From Fragum whitleyi (Eukaryota; Mollusca; Bivalvia; Cardiida; Cardiidae), in NCBI GenBank assembly GCA_948146395.1, contig OX411544.1:54265933-54329932 (forward strand): DNA of 64,000 nucleotides. Direction: 5' to 3'. Position numbers and translations under genes: made by a program. This document shows positions 8,687-17,204 of the stretch, piece by piece (position 1 is the stretch's first letter; every line of letters begins with the position of its first letter). The notes beneath the pieces are model-generated. The model ran no database searches. It was given only the letters and a program-made list of their open reading frames with translations, and had not been told where the DNA came from.

Positions 8687-9525
8687 GACTGAAGACTTTT
8701 AGAAATTGAATCTTTTTTTATAGGACTTAAAAGTTGTTGAGTGTAAAGATCTTTTCTTTTTTCTTTTTCATGAGTCGTGGCATATGGTGACATTTTTCTT
8801 AAGTGGCTGAAGGTTCTCTTCTTTATGGTTTTCATTTTGGTTGGAGATCTTACTAAACTTCTGACTGGGGTTTTAAAGGGTGTACTAAAACTTATTTCTG
8901 ATTCACTAGATTCACTTTCAGGCTGATATTTTTGCATCCATTGCCATCTTGACATGTTTCCAACCACTTCTTGTGGAACATTGCTTTCATGTAAAGCTTT
9001 AGAGAATACTTCCCAACCTCTAGGTTCAATTCCTTTTCTCTTACGTAATGAATCATTTATGAGATCAATGATATTTGAACCTGGGATAGGTTTTCCTTTA
9101 TATGTTACAACACCTTGATTATCCCATGATATGTTATCATTATCTCTTAGAAAATTTAATAGAAGCTTAGCTTTTCTCTGCATGGTTTTAGGTACACTTT
9201 CTAGGATACGATCATGTAATGAAGCATTTATTGATTCTGTTGTCGAATCCGCTTCTTGATTTTTTGAAGATTGGGTTGATGTTGGATTTTTCACTTTTTC
9301 AAATGAATTTTGTAGTTTGAACAATGTTTCTCCATACGTTTGTGCTTTATCTGTTTCAGAGATATCAGTTCTTTCTAATGTATTTTTCATATCCTTATAA
9401 AGGTGGGAAACATTGGTTACTTGTGGATTTTGTGGTAGAATAGGTTTATGACTTTGTTCATCTCTCCATTGCTTCAAATCATTCAGTACTTGGACAGGAA
9501 CAATGACCATTTTTCTTACTGACAT
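8671..9525 (-). CDS. Conserved Polinton protein of unknown function, 284 aa
   Basis: The central domain (about residues 105-205) holds RKAKLLLNFLRDN...ISWDNQGVVTYKGKPIPGSNI and later RGWEVFSKALHESNVPQE, a pattern I recall from uncharacterised ORFs of Polintons in cnidarians and insects. The C-terminal third is Ser/Thr-Pro- and Lys/Arg-rich (TPFKTPVRSLVRSPTK; LLSPIKKDS), suggesting phosphorylation and nucleic-acid contact. The gene directly precedes the integrase gene and overlaps it by 16 nt, as conserved pairs often do. No enzymatic motif is seen. Confidence 0.7.
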   Translation of the reverse strand: MSVRKMVIVPVQVLNDLKQWRDEQSHKPILPQNPQVTNVSHLYKDMKNTLERTDISETDKAQTYGETLFKLQNSFEKVKNPTSTQSSKNQEADSTTESINASLHDRILESVPKTMQRKAKLLLNFLRDNDNISWDNQGVVTYKGKPIPGSNIIDLINDSLRKRKGIEPRGWEVFSKALHESNVPQEVVGNMSRWQWMQKYQPESESSESEISFSTPFKTPVRSLVRSPTKMKTIKKRTFSHLRKMSPYATTHEKEKRKDLYTQQLLSPIKKDSISKSLQSWEAY

Positions 9526-9569
9526 TTTTTGTAAAGGTACTTCTTTACAGAAATCACAGGTTCATAAAA

Positions 9570-9941
9570 TTATAAAGCTTTAATTGCACCACCAATCCCT
9601 CCTATGACAGCTTTACCTAATAATGGTATTAATGCAGACCCTAACAATGGGAGAAATCCACCCTTCTGATTCAAAATGCGTTTCTTCTTTTTTACAGACA
9701 CTGATTTTGAAGCAAGATTTCGAAGATGTTGACGGTTTGAATACAACTTCTTCTTCTGAGCATCTGTTAGGTGTACATTGCCTTTTAAAACATTGTGACA
9801 ACATTCTGATATACATCTTATCACTGGAGATGATAATTCTTTTACCAATTTTTTTCTTAGCTTCGGTGAAGATTTCATTAATGCCATAACCATATGACCA
9901 TGTTTCCTAATTAAAGGAACTTTTCTTAGTTTTTTCACCAT
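9570..9941 (-). CDS. Small basic core/membrane-active protein, 123 aa
   Basis: The N-terminal two thirds is basic and helical, with ISECCHNVLKGNVHL and QHLRNLASKSVSVKKKKRIL. It ends in a glycine-rich hydrophobic amphipathic tail, GGFLPLLGSALIPLLGKAV. ORFs with the same order (NVLKGNV, LR-LA, KKKK-IL, GGFLP) are common in invertebrate Polintons. The tail is reminiscent of adenoviral pVI/pX-type membrane-active peptides (inference). Its neighbour, the lysine-rich gene, aligns with it over the same blocks, so the two are paralogues. Confidence 0.75.
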   Translation of the reverse strand: MVKKLRKVPLIRKHGHMVMALMKSSPKLRKKLVKELSSPVIRCISECCHNVLKGNVHLTDAQKKKLYSNRQHLRNLASKSVSVKKKKRILNQKGGFLPLLGSALIPLLGKAVIGGIGGAIKAL

Positions 9942-9997
9942 GTTACCACTTCTTCAGATAAATCATAAATGATAAAGAGCGTGTAATATCAAAAGTA

Positions 9998-10003
9998 TTT
10001 ATT
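9998..10003 (-). terminator. Poly(A) signal overlapping the stop of the lysine-rich gene
   Basis: On the minus strand the AATAAA hexamer overlaps the TAA stop of the lysine-rich ORF. The arrangement is economical and resembles the polB end, where AATAAA lies 5 nt after the stop. Confidence 0.4.
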
Positions 10004-10917
10004 AGGTAGAAAATTTTTCTCGTAATGCTGTAAGAGCTATTCTAGCTGGAGAAGATACAGTTCTCATATCCAAAGTTGTTAAGGGTGAAAAGGGTGCAAT
10101 TCTATATTTTCTGTTTCTAAGTTTTTGCTGACTCGATTTTGGTATACGTTGTGGTGTAATGAAATCACTGTCATAACTTGAATCAGAGGTTGAACTTGAG
10201 ATTGGGGTTGAAAAACGGGCAGATGAATTCGGAGACATAGAACTTGATAAGAATGAAGGTGGAGATATATGCATCGGTGTTTGTGGTGAATGAATTGATG
10301 AAATGGGGGAAACATTTGGTGTAACATTTGTTGATGACATTTTAGAAAAAGGTCTATGTGATCTTCTCATTGTAATGGATCTTTCATCAATCGAGAATTT
10401 GTTTTTTGATTTCTTTGGAGAATTTTTCTTTTTTCTTTTCACAACTTTTTTCTTTGGAGATTTTCTTTTCATAGATTTTTTCTTAACAGAATTTTTCTTT
10501 GGAGATTTTCTTTTAACAGAATTTTTCTTCTTAGGAGATTTTCTTTTAACAGATTTTTTATCATGACCAAATTTTCTTGCAGTTCTTTCTCCATCCCATC
10601 TAAGGAGACTTCTAATTATTACACCACCAAGAAAACCACCACCACCTGGTTTCAATATGATTTTACGTTTTATTTGTTCATTAATGTTTGGATCTGCAAG
10701 CTTAGCTACATCATCTCTATGTTTATTCATATATGTAACAGTTTGCTTTGGTAGCTTGATTCTATTTTCAATGATATTTTGTGCTGCCAAAGTAAAACCA
10801 TTTCAATATTTCCTTTAAACCAGCATTCAATAACGCTTCTCTTTCATACTTGTTTGTCTGTCGACTTAAGTTCTGTAAAGCATGAATCACTGATGTAGAT
10901 GTTCTTGGTAAGGCCAT
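10002..10917 (-). pseudogene. Lysine-rich SPKK-repeat core protein, split by a frameshift
   Basis: Two overlapping frames make up this gene. An ATG-started 49-codon frame (10917-10768) is followed by a frame (about 10790-10002) that has no ATG at its head: its first sense codons follow a TGA, and its first ATG is 20 codons in. Read in sequence, the two frames align with successive blocks of the 123-aa neighbour (HAL/MAL, then KEIL-like, then the R-x-x-x-x-LA and K-x-IL-x-x-GGFL blocks). A single indel near 10770-10800 is therefore the simplest explanation. The second frame then diverges into KRKSPKK repeats with several SPKK motifs, as in histone H1 and sperm histone tails, and a Ser/Pro-rich C-terminus. 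A DNA-condensing core-protein role is inferred. Programmed frameshifting or a sequencing error are alternatives. Confidence 0.65.
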
Positions 10918-10974
10918 GTTCACTCAATGACATAGATCAAAAGACTGGACTTGAATGATCACAAGTTCACCCAT

Positions 10975-11640
10975 TTATACAGGTGAATAAATAATTGGAC
11001 CTTGATCTTCATTCTTTGTATACCATCTATGAAATATATCAGTTCTTAATCTCAATACTTTTTGAGTTCGAGAATGAAAATCAATGACCAAATAACCATG
11101 AGGCAAGGATGTTGCATCATTGTACGCAGGAATCAAGTGTGGGGCTTGCATTTGATTTGCTAGAGTCTTTATTTGGTTATTATCACGTTCATTGCGAAAA
11201 AGTATCATGTATCTTGAATTCAAACTAATGGTTCTACTTGATTCCGACTGTGAAAACATGTTTTGTGTTATATAGATGACACCTGCATTACGATGATGGC
11301 CTTTTCTAGTAAACCATAATTTAATTTTCTCTTCATCTTTTTCACCTAACATATCATCAAATATTACCAAATGTGGTATAGATGTATCACTTACAATTTC
11401 ATTTTCATCTTCAGGTATTCCGTCAATGAAAGTAATGAAATCAAATTTTTCTTTCATGATACTGTATGCATTTTGCCATTCTTTATAACACCAAGTAATT
11501 CTTTTTGGTACAATGTCAAATAAGTCTTCACGATAATCTATCAGTTTATGAACGAATTCTGTTTTACCACATCCACTTGGACCAGAAATGAAAATATTAC
11601 AAGGATGGTTAAACAAGAGGGAGAGAATATCTATATCCAT
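10975..11640 (-). CDS. FtsK/HerA (A32-like) genome-packaging ATPase
   Basis: The protein is 221 aa. Walker A is GPSGCGKT (residues 20-27), Walker B is HLVIFDDML (Asp95-Asp96), and a sensor-like stretch, VIYITQNMF, is at about 121-129. These are the signatures of the A32-like packaging ATPases shared by Polintons, virophages and NCLDV. It would power genome translocation into preformed capsids. The start at 11640 leaves only 12 residues before the first beta strand, normal for this family. Upstream lies an AT-rich 290-bp spacer probably containing its promoter. All nucleotide-binding residues are present. Confidence 0.93.
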   Translation of the reverse strand: MDIDILSLLFNHPCNIFISGPSGCGKTEFVHKLIDYREDLFDIVPKRITWCYKEWQNAYSIMKEKFDFITFIDGIPEDENEIVSDTSIPHLVIFDDMLGEKDEEKIKLWFTRKGHHRNAGVIYITQNMFSQSESSRTISLNSRYMILFRNERDNNQIKTLANQMQAPHLIPAYNDATSLPHGYLVIDFHSRTQKVLRLRTDIFHRWYTKNEDQGPIIYSPV

Positions 11641-11932
11641 TTCTTACGTCCTTACCATTCAATGGATAGAAATAAAATGACAAAGATATATTCATTTTAT
11701 AACTTTTATTCTTTAACATTTTTGAAACATCATAAAACATTTTTACAACATTTTTTACAATAACATATTTACAATTTCATTTTTTTATTTTCAAAAATAT
11801 TTTTTAAAAAATATTTTTAAAATATTTTTCAAAAATATTTTTTCAAAATATTTTTTAAAAAAAGTTTTTTTGAAAATTCACAACTTACATTTTTTAAAAA
11901 ACAAAATCATCAACAAGTTTTCAAACAGTTCT
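11641..11932. other. AT-rich spacer between ATPase and 254-aa genes
   Basis: This is a noncoding run of A/T with repeated AAAAATATTTTT-like palindromes (about 11795-11870). It contains the AATAAA for the 254-aa gene (11789-11784, minus) and presumably the ATPase promoter. No hairpin of the histone type is present. Confidence 0.5.
11784..11789 (-). terminator. Poly(A) signal downstream of the 254-aa gene
   Basis: AATAAA on the minus strand, about 145 nt after the stop at 11933, lies in the AT-rich spacer. Confidence 0.35.
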
Positions 11933-12697
11933 TTAGTTATAATTAAATCCACCTTTAAGTCCACTTATCCATGTCCAATAATGATTCAATATTGATTCGG
12001 ATACTATAATACTTGTCTTTCCTACTTCACGATTTCCTAATTCAAATGGAAAGAAGAATGCATTACTATCCGCTTTGTAATCCACTTCATTGACAGGAAG
12101 CACTATACAGGATGAAACTGTGGAGGACACTATTTCTTTGCTAACATCTCTGTCAAATATGATGAATCCCCCTATTGCTTCAACTTCTTCAACAGTAGTT
12201 GGAGTAGTTCGATAATTCACATGATCAATCCAGGTCTTTCTATACATCATGTAAAAGTTAAATTGCTTAGCTTTTATTTTAAGTTTCTCAATGAATTCAC
12301 TACATGTTCTCCCATTCAACATTGGTGTTTTAAATGTCCACTGATATGTATCTCTATCCCTCCAAAAGTAGAAGTTATTTAGTAAGACACTTGTCAACAC
12401 TTTTATTTCACTTTCGTCGAACTGTGTATCGTTTATCATCTCCTGTATATATTCTCTCATTTTAAACAATTCTATTGCAGGCTGTCCTCTCGTGATTCCA
12501 TTTTTCATCTTTCGAATCCACATTGATATACAAACAACTTTCATTCTTTCTTGTATATCTTTATCCATTGTATGATATCCGATGAATATCTTGTAGATCT
12601 TTTCACGTAACTCAATTGGTAGTGGAAGTTGATAAGGCAACATTTTGAAATTTACCGTAGATAAATAGTAAATAATAGATGTCAGAAATGTTATCAT
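11933..12697 (-). CDS. Unknown Polinton protein, 254 aa
   Basis: I do not recognise it. The ATG at 12697 would add a hydrophobic 18-residue head (MITFLTSIIYYLSTVNFK) before a second Met at 12643. From that Met the protein begins MLPYQLPLPIELREKIYKIF, which looks like an F-box-type opening (LP-x-E-L-x-x-K-I), so the downstream start is quite possible. The rest is mixed helix and strand with several Trp residues and a C-terminal WTWISGLKGGFNY. It lies between polB and the ATPase on the same strand. A weak F-box-like resemblance is the only functional hint, and I do not rely on it. Confidence 0.65.
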   Translation of the reverse strand: MITFLTSIIYYLSTVNFKMLPYQLPLPIELREKIYKIFIGYHTMDKDIQERMKVVCISMWIRKMKNGITRGQPAIELFKMREYIQEMINDTQFDESEIKVLTSVLLNNFYFWRDRDTYQWTFKTPMLNGRTCSEFIEKLKIKAKQFNFYMMYRKTWIDHVNYRTTPTTVEEVEAIGGFIIFDRDVSKEIVSSTVSSCIVLPVNEVDYKADSNAFFFPFELGNREVGKTSIIVSESILNHYWTWISGLKGGFNYN

Positions 12698-12712
12698 CTT
12701 ACAATTCTTTAA

Positions 12713-12847
12713 TCATTTTTTCTCATTGATAGAATTGTCTATAAGATGTAATAATCGTGAAATCTCTTTTTCTAGTTCATTCCTAATCAGTTTTTGTCTT
12801 ACAAAATCATGTGCTAAGTACAATACCAAATGAACTAAAACAAACAT
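12713..12847 (-). CDS. Possible 44-aa membrane-anchored micro-ORF
   Basis: An ATG-started frame fills the gap between polB and the 254-aa gene. It has a hydrophobic N-terminus (MFVLVHLVLYLAHDFV) and then a charged helix (RNELEKEISRLLHLI). Its stop is 15 nt before the next start, matching the tight spacing of the array. No homologue is recognised, and it could be a chance ORF. Confidence 0.3.
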   Translation of the reverse strand: MFVLVHLVLYLAHDFVRQKLIRNELEKEISRLLHLIDNSINEKK

Positions 12848-12926
12848 TGTTTTCTAAGAGACAAAATCAACATCTTAATGTACAGTGTTCAGCTTGTTCA
12901 CAAGAAATGATATCCCTCTAAAAGTT

Positions 12927-12932
12927 TTTATT
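12927..12932 (-). terminator. Poly(A) signal of polB
   Basis: AATAAA on the minus strand begins 5 nt beyond the polB stop codon. This contrasts with the hairpin ends of the terminal genes. Confidence 0.5.
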
Positions 12933-12936
12933 GTTT

Positions 12937-15900
12937 TTATACCCTAATACTTTCATGTCCAAATGGGGCAGTATCTATATCATTGACCATAACTCTCTTT
13001 GTATATACTGATCTAAATGTTTTTGTTTGTGCTTCACTAGTGACTTTTCTATCTCTATGTCTCCTAATTCTACAGTCATAGGTTATCTTAATTTCAGTAC
13101 TTCGATCCTGCATACATTTTGTGAATGCATCAAAATTGACCAACTTGCAAGTTTTGTAGTCCAAGGTTATACCCTTGACTTTACATTTACTTTCAATATC
13201 ACCATCTTTGGTAACCAATTGATATGCATAGTTTTTTGGACCCAACCCTCTGAACTTAACAATTTTTGAGTTGGGTTCTTCATCGGTCCATTTCCCCAAT
13301 CTACTATTGATAATAGGTGGATTCCATAACTGTGGGTCATGAATGTACATGCAACTATCAGTGTCAAAGTACAACACTCCATCATTCAGTTTTTCTAGGA
13401 TGCTATATAATTCAAGTCTAGCATAGGCCGTAACATATGATCCGACAATGACATTGGCTGTTCCATGGGTCTCAACATGATCCAGCTTTGATTCATAGTT
13501 GACCAAAATGAATGGACATTCTTCATTGAATATTTCTACATGTTTAATAATGTAGTTAGGGTTGTTGACCAGTTCAAAGTATTTTGATGGTTTTGATATA
13601 TATTCTGATTGGGTCAATACCTCTCTTTGGGCAAGTTTTCCCCATAGACAATTTAACATTATCTTTGCAAATGCCCTTCTTCCTTTGTTCTTTTTAATCA
13701 TTGTAGGATCCAGACTGATTCCTTCATCTGATTCATATTCCCGAATAAATGTATCTTTGTCAGCTTGGGTTTTACACCATTCAGGATAACCACTGGCTTC
13801 TTGTTTGATTTTCAAAAAGTTGTCAACATACCCCCTAAAGAAATTATTGGAGAGAGATTCAAAGTGCCAAACTTCAAAGACATGAAGTAATCTGTAGCCA
13901 CAGTCCAAAGCCTTGAACAATTCAACTGTGACCCATGTTCCTATCAACGCTCTCTCGTTTTCATTGTGAGAGCAAGTCTGTGAACTTTCTTCCGCACATG
14001 TTCTACATAGTGGAAACATCATTTTGTTATTACAATGTACGGGCAAAATAGGGTGAAGCAAATCATCAGGGGGCAACACCTTACATTTGACAAGACCTTC
14101 ATACTGCCTAATGTTTTGAATGTCAATGCTTTCGCTTGTCAGGACTTTTGGGTGTCCAACAGGGTAGGATTTATACTTGCATACATAAGGATACAAAGAG
14201 CAAATGTCAATGTACTTAATTTCTTTTTCACTTGATTCGTCTATCTCATGAGCAATCTTGACTGCATTACAACGCCCGCCATACAGTCCGTCCCTTGGAT
14301 CTATTGGGTTAGAGTATGGGAATAAACCATTGATTACTTCACGATAATCTTTGTCTTTTTTTACTCTTGCATCGAACTCATGTTCCCAAATGTATTCAAC
14401 TTTATAGCCTAACCTCTTTAGATATTGTAGACGGGCCATTGTATCGTTATACAAAGTTTGCATTGTAAAACCATTGATTGGGTTGGTTTGTAAACGGTTT
14501 GGGTAGCAGACTGGACAACCGTGCCATAGATCACCAAGAAATTCGTACACTGTGTTGGTTTCTGCATGAAATCCATCAACAGATAAAGACTTGATCTCAA
14601 ATTCTCCCAAATTCCGGGCATGCTGGATAAAGATACCCTTTTCATTTGCAATACTTTGGAGCCAACGAATGGCTTTCATAGAGAAACGACGCCTGGAGGA
14701 ATCCTTACTTGAAATAATTGCAATTTGACCTTTAGGCAAATATCTACTTCTCCAGACCTTGTTACATGCATCAGCTATTGTTATAGCTTCCAGTAATGGA
14801 TCAATACCTCCGTACTCAATAAACACTTTCCTGAAATGACCACACCCCCTTCTGAGGATATCAACATCTGAACGACAATATGACTCCATTTCTTTTTGAA
14901 AATTGAAAGTTTCTTTGTTTGTAACCTTTTCATTATACCATTTCATGAACTCTTTTCTTAATTCTGGGGACATAGAGTCACACATGTAATAGGAGGTATC
15001 AAGATATGGACCATCATAGTCCCAAAACTGATCAGTGTTGGCAAGATGAGGAAAGAACCCCTTTTTCATTTCTTCCAGACCAAACGTATCAGGGAATTTA
15101 CCAAGACGAAAGTTCATGAAGTTATAGGAGTCGATCAAACGAACTCCATTCAACTCCAATTTCATGATACTGTTACCATTCATGATCAGAGATGGGGGTT
15201 GATTCCCAATTCTTATTATTTCATTCAAGATAAATTGGGCATCGTATCCTTTTGCATTGTGAGCTATAGCAGTCATACCCTTGTGCTGCTTAGAGAAAAG
15301 CCATTTACAAAAATCAGTCAGAGTGCTATCACCTTGAAATATAACCTCCCTTCCTTCGGCAAACTCACTGCATGTTGAACAGTGATAATCAAGTGACTTA
15401 TCTATGCATTCATCACAAGCTCTCTGTGCTATGCAATAATTTGGAATATGTAGACCAGTATCTTGTTTGCATTCAAAATCATAGAAAATAAACAATGGTT
15501 TATTCTTTATATCACCTACATCATCATCATCCACATTATCATCACTTTGATCATCCTTGCAAGACTTTTTTTCTTTTTTTAATTCTCTACCACTATTGTC
15601 ACCTTTCTGTATTTTACTTTCGTAAGGCTGAATATGACAACGATGATCAGAATTAGTCACCTTTTTGCAGTAACGACACCTTTTCATACCTTTGCAAACA
15701 TGATTATTTGTTCTAACATTGTATTGTTGCTTACATTTACTGCAAAGTTTTACCAGATTACATACGGATTTTTTCTTTTTACCTTCAATTCTTCTATGAT
15801 TATCAAAGCATTCTTGACCAAAAAACTTTCTTTTGCAACCATGACAGTAAAATTCTATGTTGTAAATATCACAACGTGGGGATGTGAAACAAGCTGAACA

Positions 15901-17046
15901 AATGTACTCACAGTAATGCGACTCTCTATGATCATATCCAACATCACAAAATTCACAATAATAGCTACAGGATAGAAACCCTGTCATACTTGTGATAAAG
16001 TCATAATGTCCTTGATGGTAATACAAATGTATCACTTTGCTATCCTGGTACACCACTGGATGTTGAAATGTCATTTCCACTTTAGAATGTTGTTGATGGA
16101 CTTTGATCACATAGTTCTGCTCGTACAAATAGGTCTGAATGATCTTGTACTCATCAACTCCACATGGTTTGTTAGGAGAAATTCCTACTTCCATCAGTAA
16201 ACGTTCAGCTTCATCCTTTTGCACCGTCTTGTTTGAACGTTGAATAAAATCCCATTTTCTTTTCCATTCATCACTATCATCTCGGTTAACATGGTGTATT
16301 CCAACGACAACTGCCCTTGCAAAACACATACTGTCTTCTGCATTTTTAATTTCAACAATGGATTTTTTCTTCTTTGCAAAAACTTTCGTATCAAGTTCAA
16401 CTACCCATCTTTTGACTCCGCCACTTGGTAATCGTGTGTGTGTAACATCTAATTTCATCTCACCATCATCTACCTTGAATTCAGTATTTGACTGCATGAC
16501 TTTTTCAATTTCACTTAAGAATATTTCACCATTTAAATCACGCACATCCATGAAAGGTATATGTATCCCCATATCTAAAGCGGGGTGGTTGATGGTAACT
16601 CTAATTTTGTCATCTGGTTCAGTATCAAGTGTCTCGCTGAGTTGGGTTGTAATATCATCAAACAAAGTTCCAAGTTGTTGAGGTGAAATTTCATCAAATT
16701 CTTTAAATGTCACTGACACAACATGTGAGTCAGTTCTAAATAACCTGGACTTCTTATTTATTACTTTGGACAGCTTGTATTTTTCTCTCATAGATTCAGG
16801 CGATTTTTCTTCTTCTACTTCATCATCCGATTCAATAGGTTTTACCTTTTTCTTCTTTGGTATCCAAAATTCATCATCAGATGAATCAGTATCATCTTGC
16901 ATCGGAACATCTTTTTCCGACTCACTTGCTTTGTTTGACTCATTAGACTCTGAGTCACTGTAGTCCAAAAGTTTAATTCTTTTCCACTTACGTTTATGAA
17001 GTGGAATCCATTCATCTATATCATCTTCCCTTTTTCGTTTTGACAT
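12937..17046 (-). CDS. polB: Protein-primed family B DNA polymerase (Polinton PolB)
   Basis: The protein is 1369 aa. Residues 1-95 are acidic and basic tracts with a duplicated DE(F)WIP...K module. About 225-250 is KKSIVEIKNAEDSMCFARAV, typical of Polinton polymerases. A Cys/His-rich zinc region spans about 360-470. The 3'-5' exonuclease motifs are ExoI (FYDFE, 521-525), ExoII (AHNAKGYDAQF, 596-606) and ExoIII (YCRSDVDIL, 723-731). A Vsr-endonuclease-like block lies between ExoIII and the palm (VDGFHAETNTVYEFLGDLWH, 824-843, with YKVEYIWEHEFD, 881-892). Palm motifs are A (DICSLYP, 947-953), B (KIMLNCLWGK, 1128-1137) and C (YFDTDS, 1226-1231), followed by KVKGI (1289-1293). It copies the linear element from its tips, presumably by protein priming. 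The frame and all catalytic residues are intact. Confidence 0.97.
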   Translation of the reverse strand: MSKRKREDDIDEWIPLHKRKWKRIKLLDYSDSESNESNKASESEKDVPMQDDTDSSDDEFWIPKKKKVKPIESDDEVEEEKSPESMREKYKLSKVINKKSRLFRTDSHVVSVTFKEFDEISPQQLGTLFDDITTQLSETLDTEPDDKIRVTINHPALDMGIHIPFMDVRDLNGEIFLSEIEKVMQSNTEFKVDDGEMKLDVTHTRLPSGGVKRWVVELDTKVFAKKKKSIVEIKNAEDSMCFARAVVVGIHHVNRDDSDEWKRKWDFIQRSNKTVQKDEAERLLMEVGISPNKPCGVDEYKIIQTYLYEQNYVIKVHQQHSKVEMTFQHPVVYQDSKVIHLYYHQGHYDFITSMTGFLSCSYYCEFCDVGYDHRESHYCEYICSACFTSPRCDIYNIEFYCHGCKRKFFGQECFDNHRRIEGKKKKSVCNLVKLCSKCKQQYNVRTNNHVCKGMKRCRYCKKVTNSDHRCHIQPYESKIQKGDNSGRELKKEKKSCKDDQSDDNVDDDDVGDIKNKPLFIFYDFECKQDTGLHIPNYCIAQRACDECIDKSLDYHCSTCSEFAEGREVIFQGDSTLTDFCKWLFSKQHKGMTAIAHNAKGYDAQFILNEIIRIGNQPPSLIMNGNSIMKLELNGVRLIDSYNFMNFRLGKFPDTFGLEEMKKGFFPHLANTDQFWDYDGPYLDTSYYMCDSMSPELRKEFMKWYNEKVTNKETFNFQKEMESYCRSDVDILRRGCGHFRKVFIEYGGIDPLLEAITIADACNKVWRSRYLPKGQIAIISSKDSSRRRFSMKAIRWLQSIANEKGIFIQHARNLGEFEIKSLSVDGFHAETNTVYEFLGDLWHGCPVCYPNRLQTNPINGFTMQTLYNDTMARLQYLKRLGYKVEYIWEHEFDARVKKDKDYREVINGLFPYSNPIDPRDGLYGGRCNAVKIAHEIDESSEKEIKYIDICSLYPYVCKYKSYPVGHPKVLTSESIDIQNIRQYEGLVKCKVLPPDDLLHPILPVHCNNKMMFPLCRTCAEESSQTCSHNENERALIGTWVTVELFKALDCGYRLLHVFEVWHFESLSNNFFRGYVDNFLKIKQEASGYPEWCKTQADKDTFIREYESDEGISLDPTMIKKNKGRRAFAKIMLNCLWGKLAQREVLTQSEYISKPSKYFELVNNPNYIIKHVEIFNEECPFILVNYESKLDHVETHGTANVIVGSYVTAYARLELYSILEKLNDGVLYFDTDSCMYIHDPQLWNPPIINSRLGKWTDEEPNSKIVKFRGLGPKNYAYQLVTKDGDIESKCKVKGITLDYKTCKLVNFDAFTKCMQDRSTEIKITYDCRIRRHRDRKVTSEAQTKTFRSVYTKRVMVNDIDTAPFGHESIRV

Positions 17047-17102
17047 GATTTCTCTTTCGGGTGTTCACAAAGAACTGATATCGAAATGAAACAAATCACA
17101 GC

Positions 17103-17146
17103 TTTTATAGGGTATTCATGACTCACCAGTTCATAACTGTATAAAT
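17103..17146. promoter_or_regulatory. Divergent TATA boxes between polB and the zinc-knuckle gene
   Basis: TATAAAA on the minus strand (17109-17103) is 57 nt before the polB ATG. TATAAAT on the plus strand (17140-17146) is 59 nt before the zinc-knuckle ATG. The two boxes are 30 bp apart, so a shared bidirectional promoter region is likely. The 21-bp terminal-gene element is absent here. Confidence 0.65.
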
Positions 17147-17204
17147 ACCACGTAGCTTTAATGTTATTTTATCATTCATTCACAAATCTTTGTAGAGAGA
17201 AGAC

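Noticed and set aside
10303..10566. Plus-strand frame rich in Phe/Asp/Leu
   Set aside because: It is the antisense of the KRKSPKK repeats in the lysine-rich gene.
12100..12125. Possible extra copy of the 21-bp terminal-gene element (GGAAGCAC word)
   Set aside because: Only the GTGCTTCC half is present, inside a coding region and without the GGTMCGCG half or a TATA box.
13027..16963. Many 60-110 codon plus-strand frames
   Set aside because: All lie antisense to or out of frame with the intact polB and have no recognisable family.
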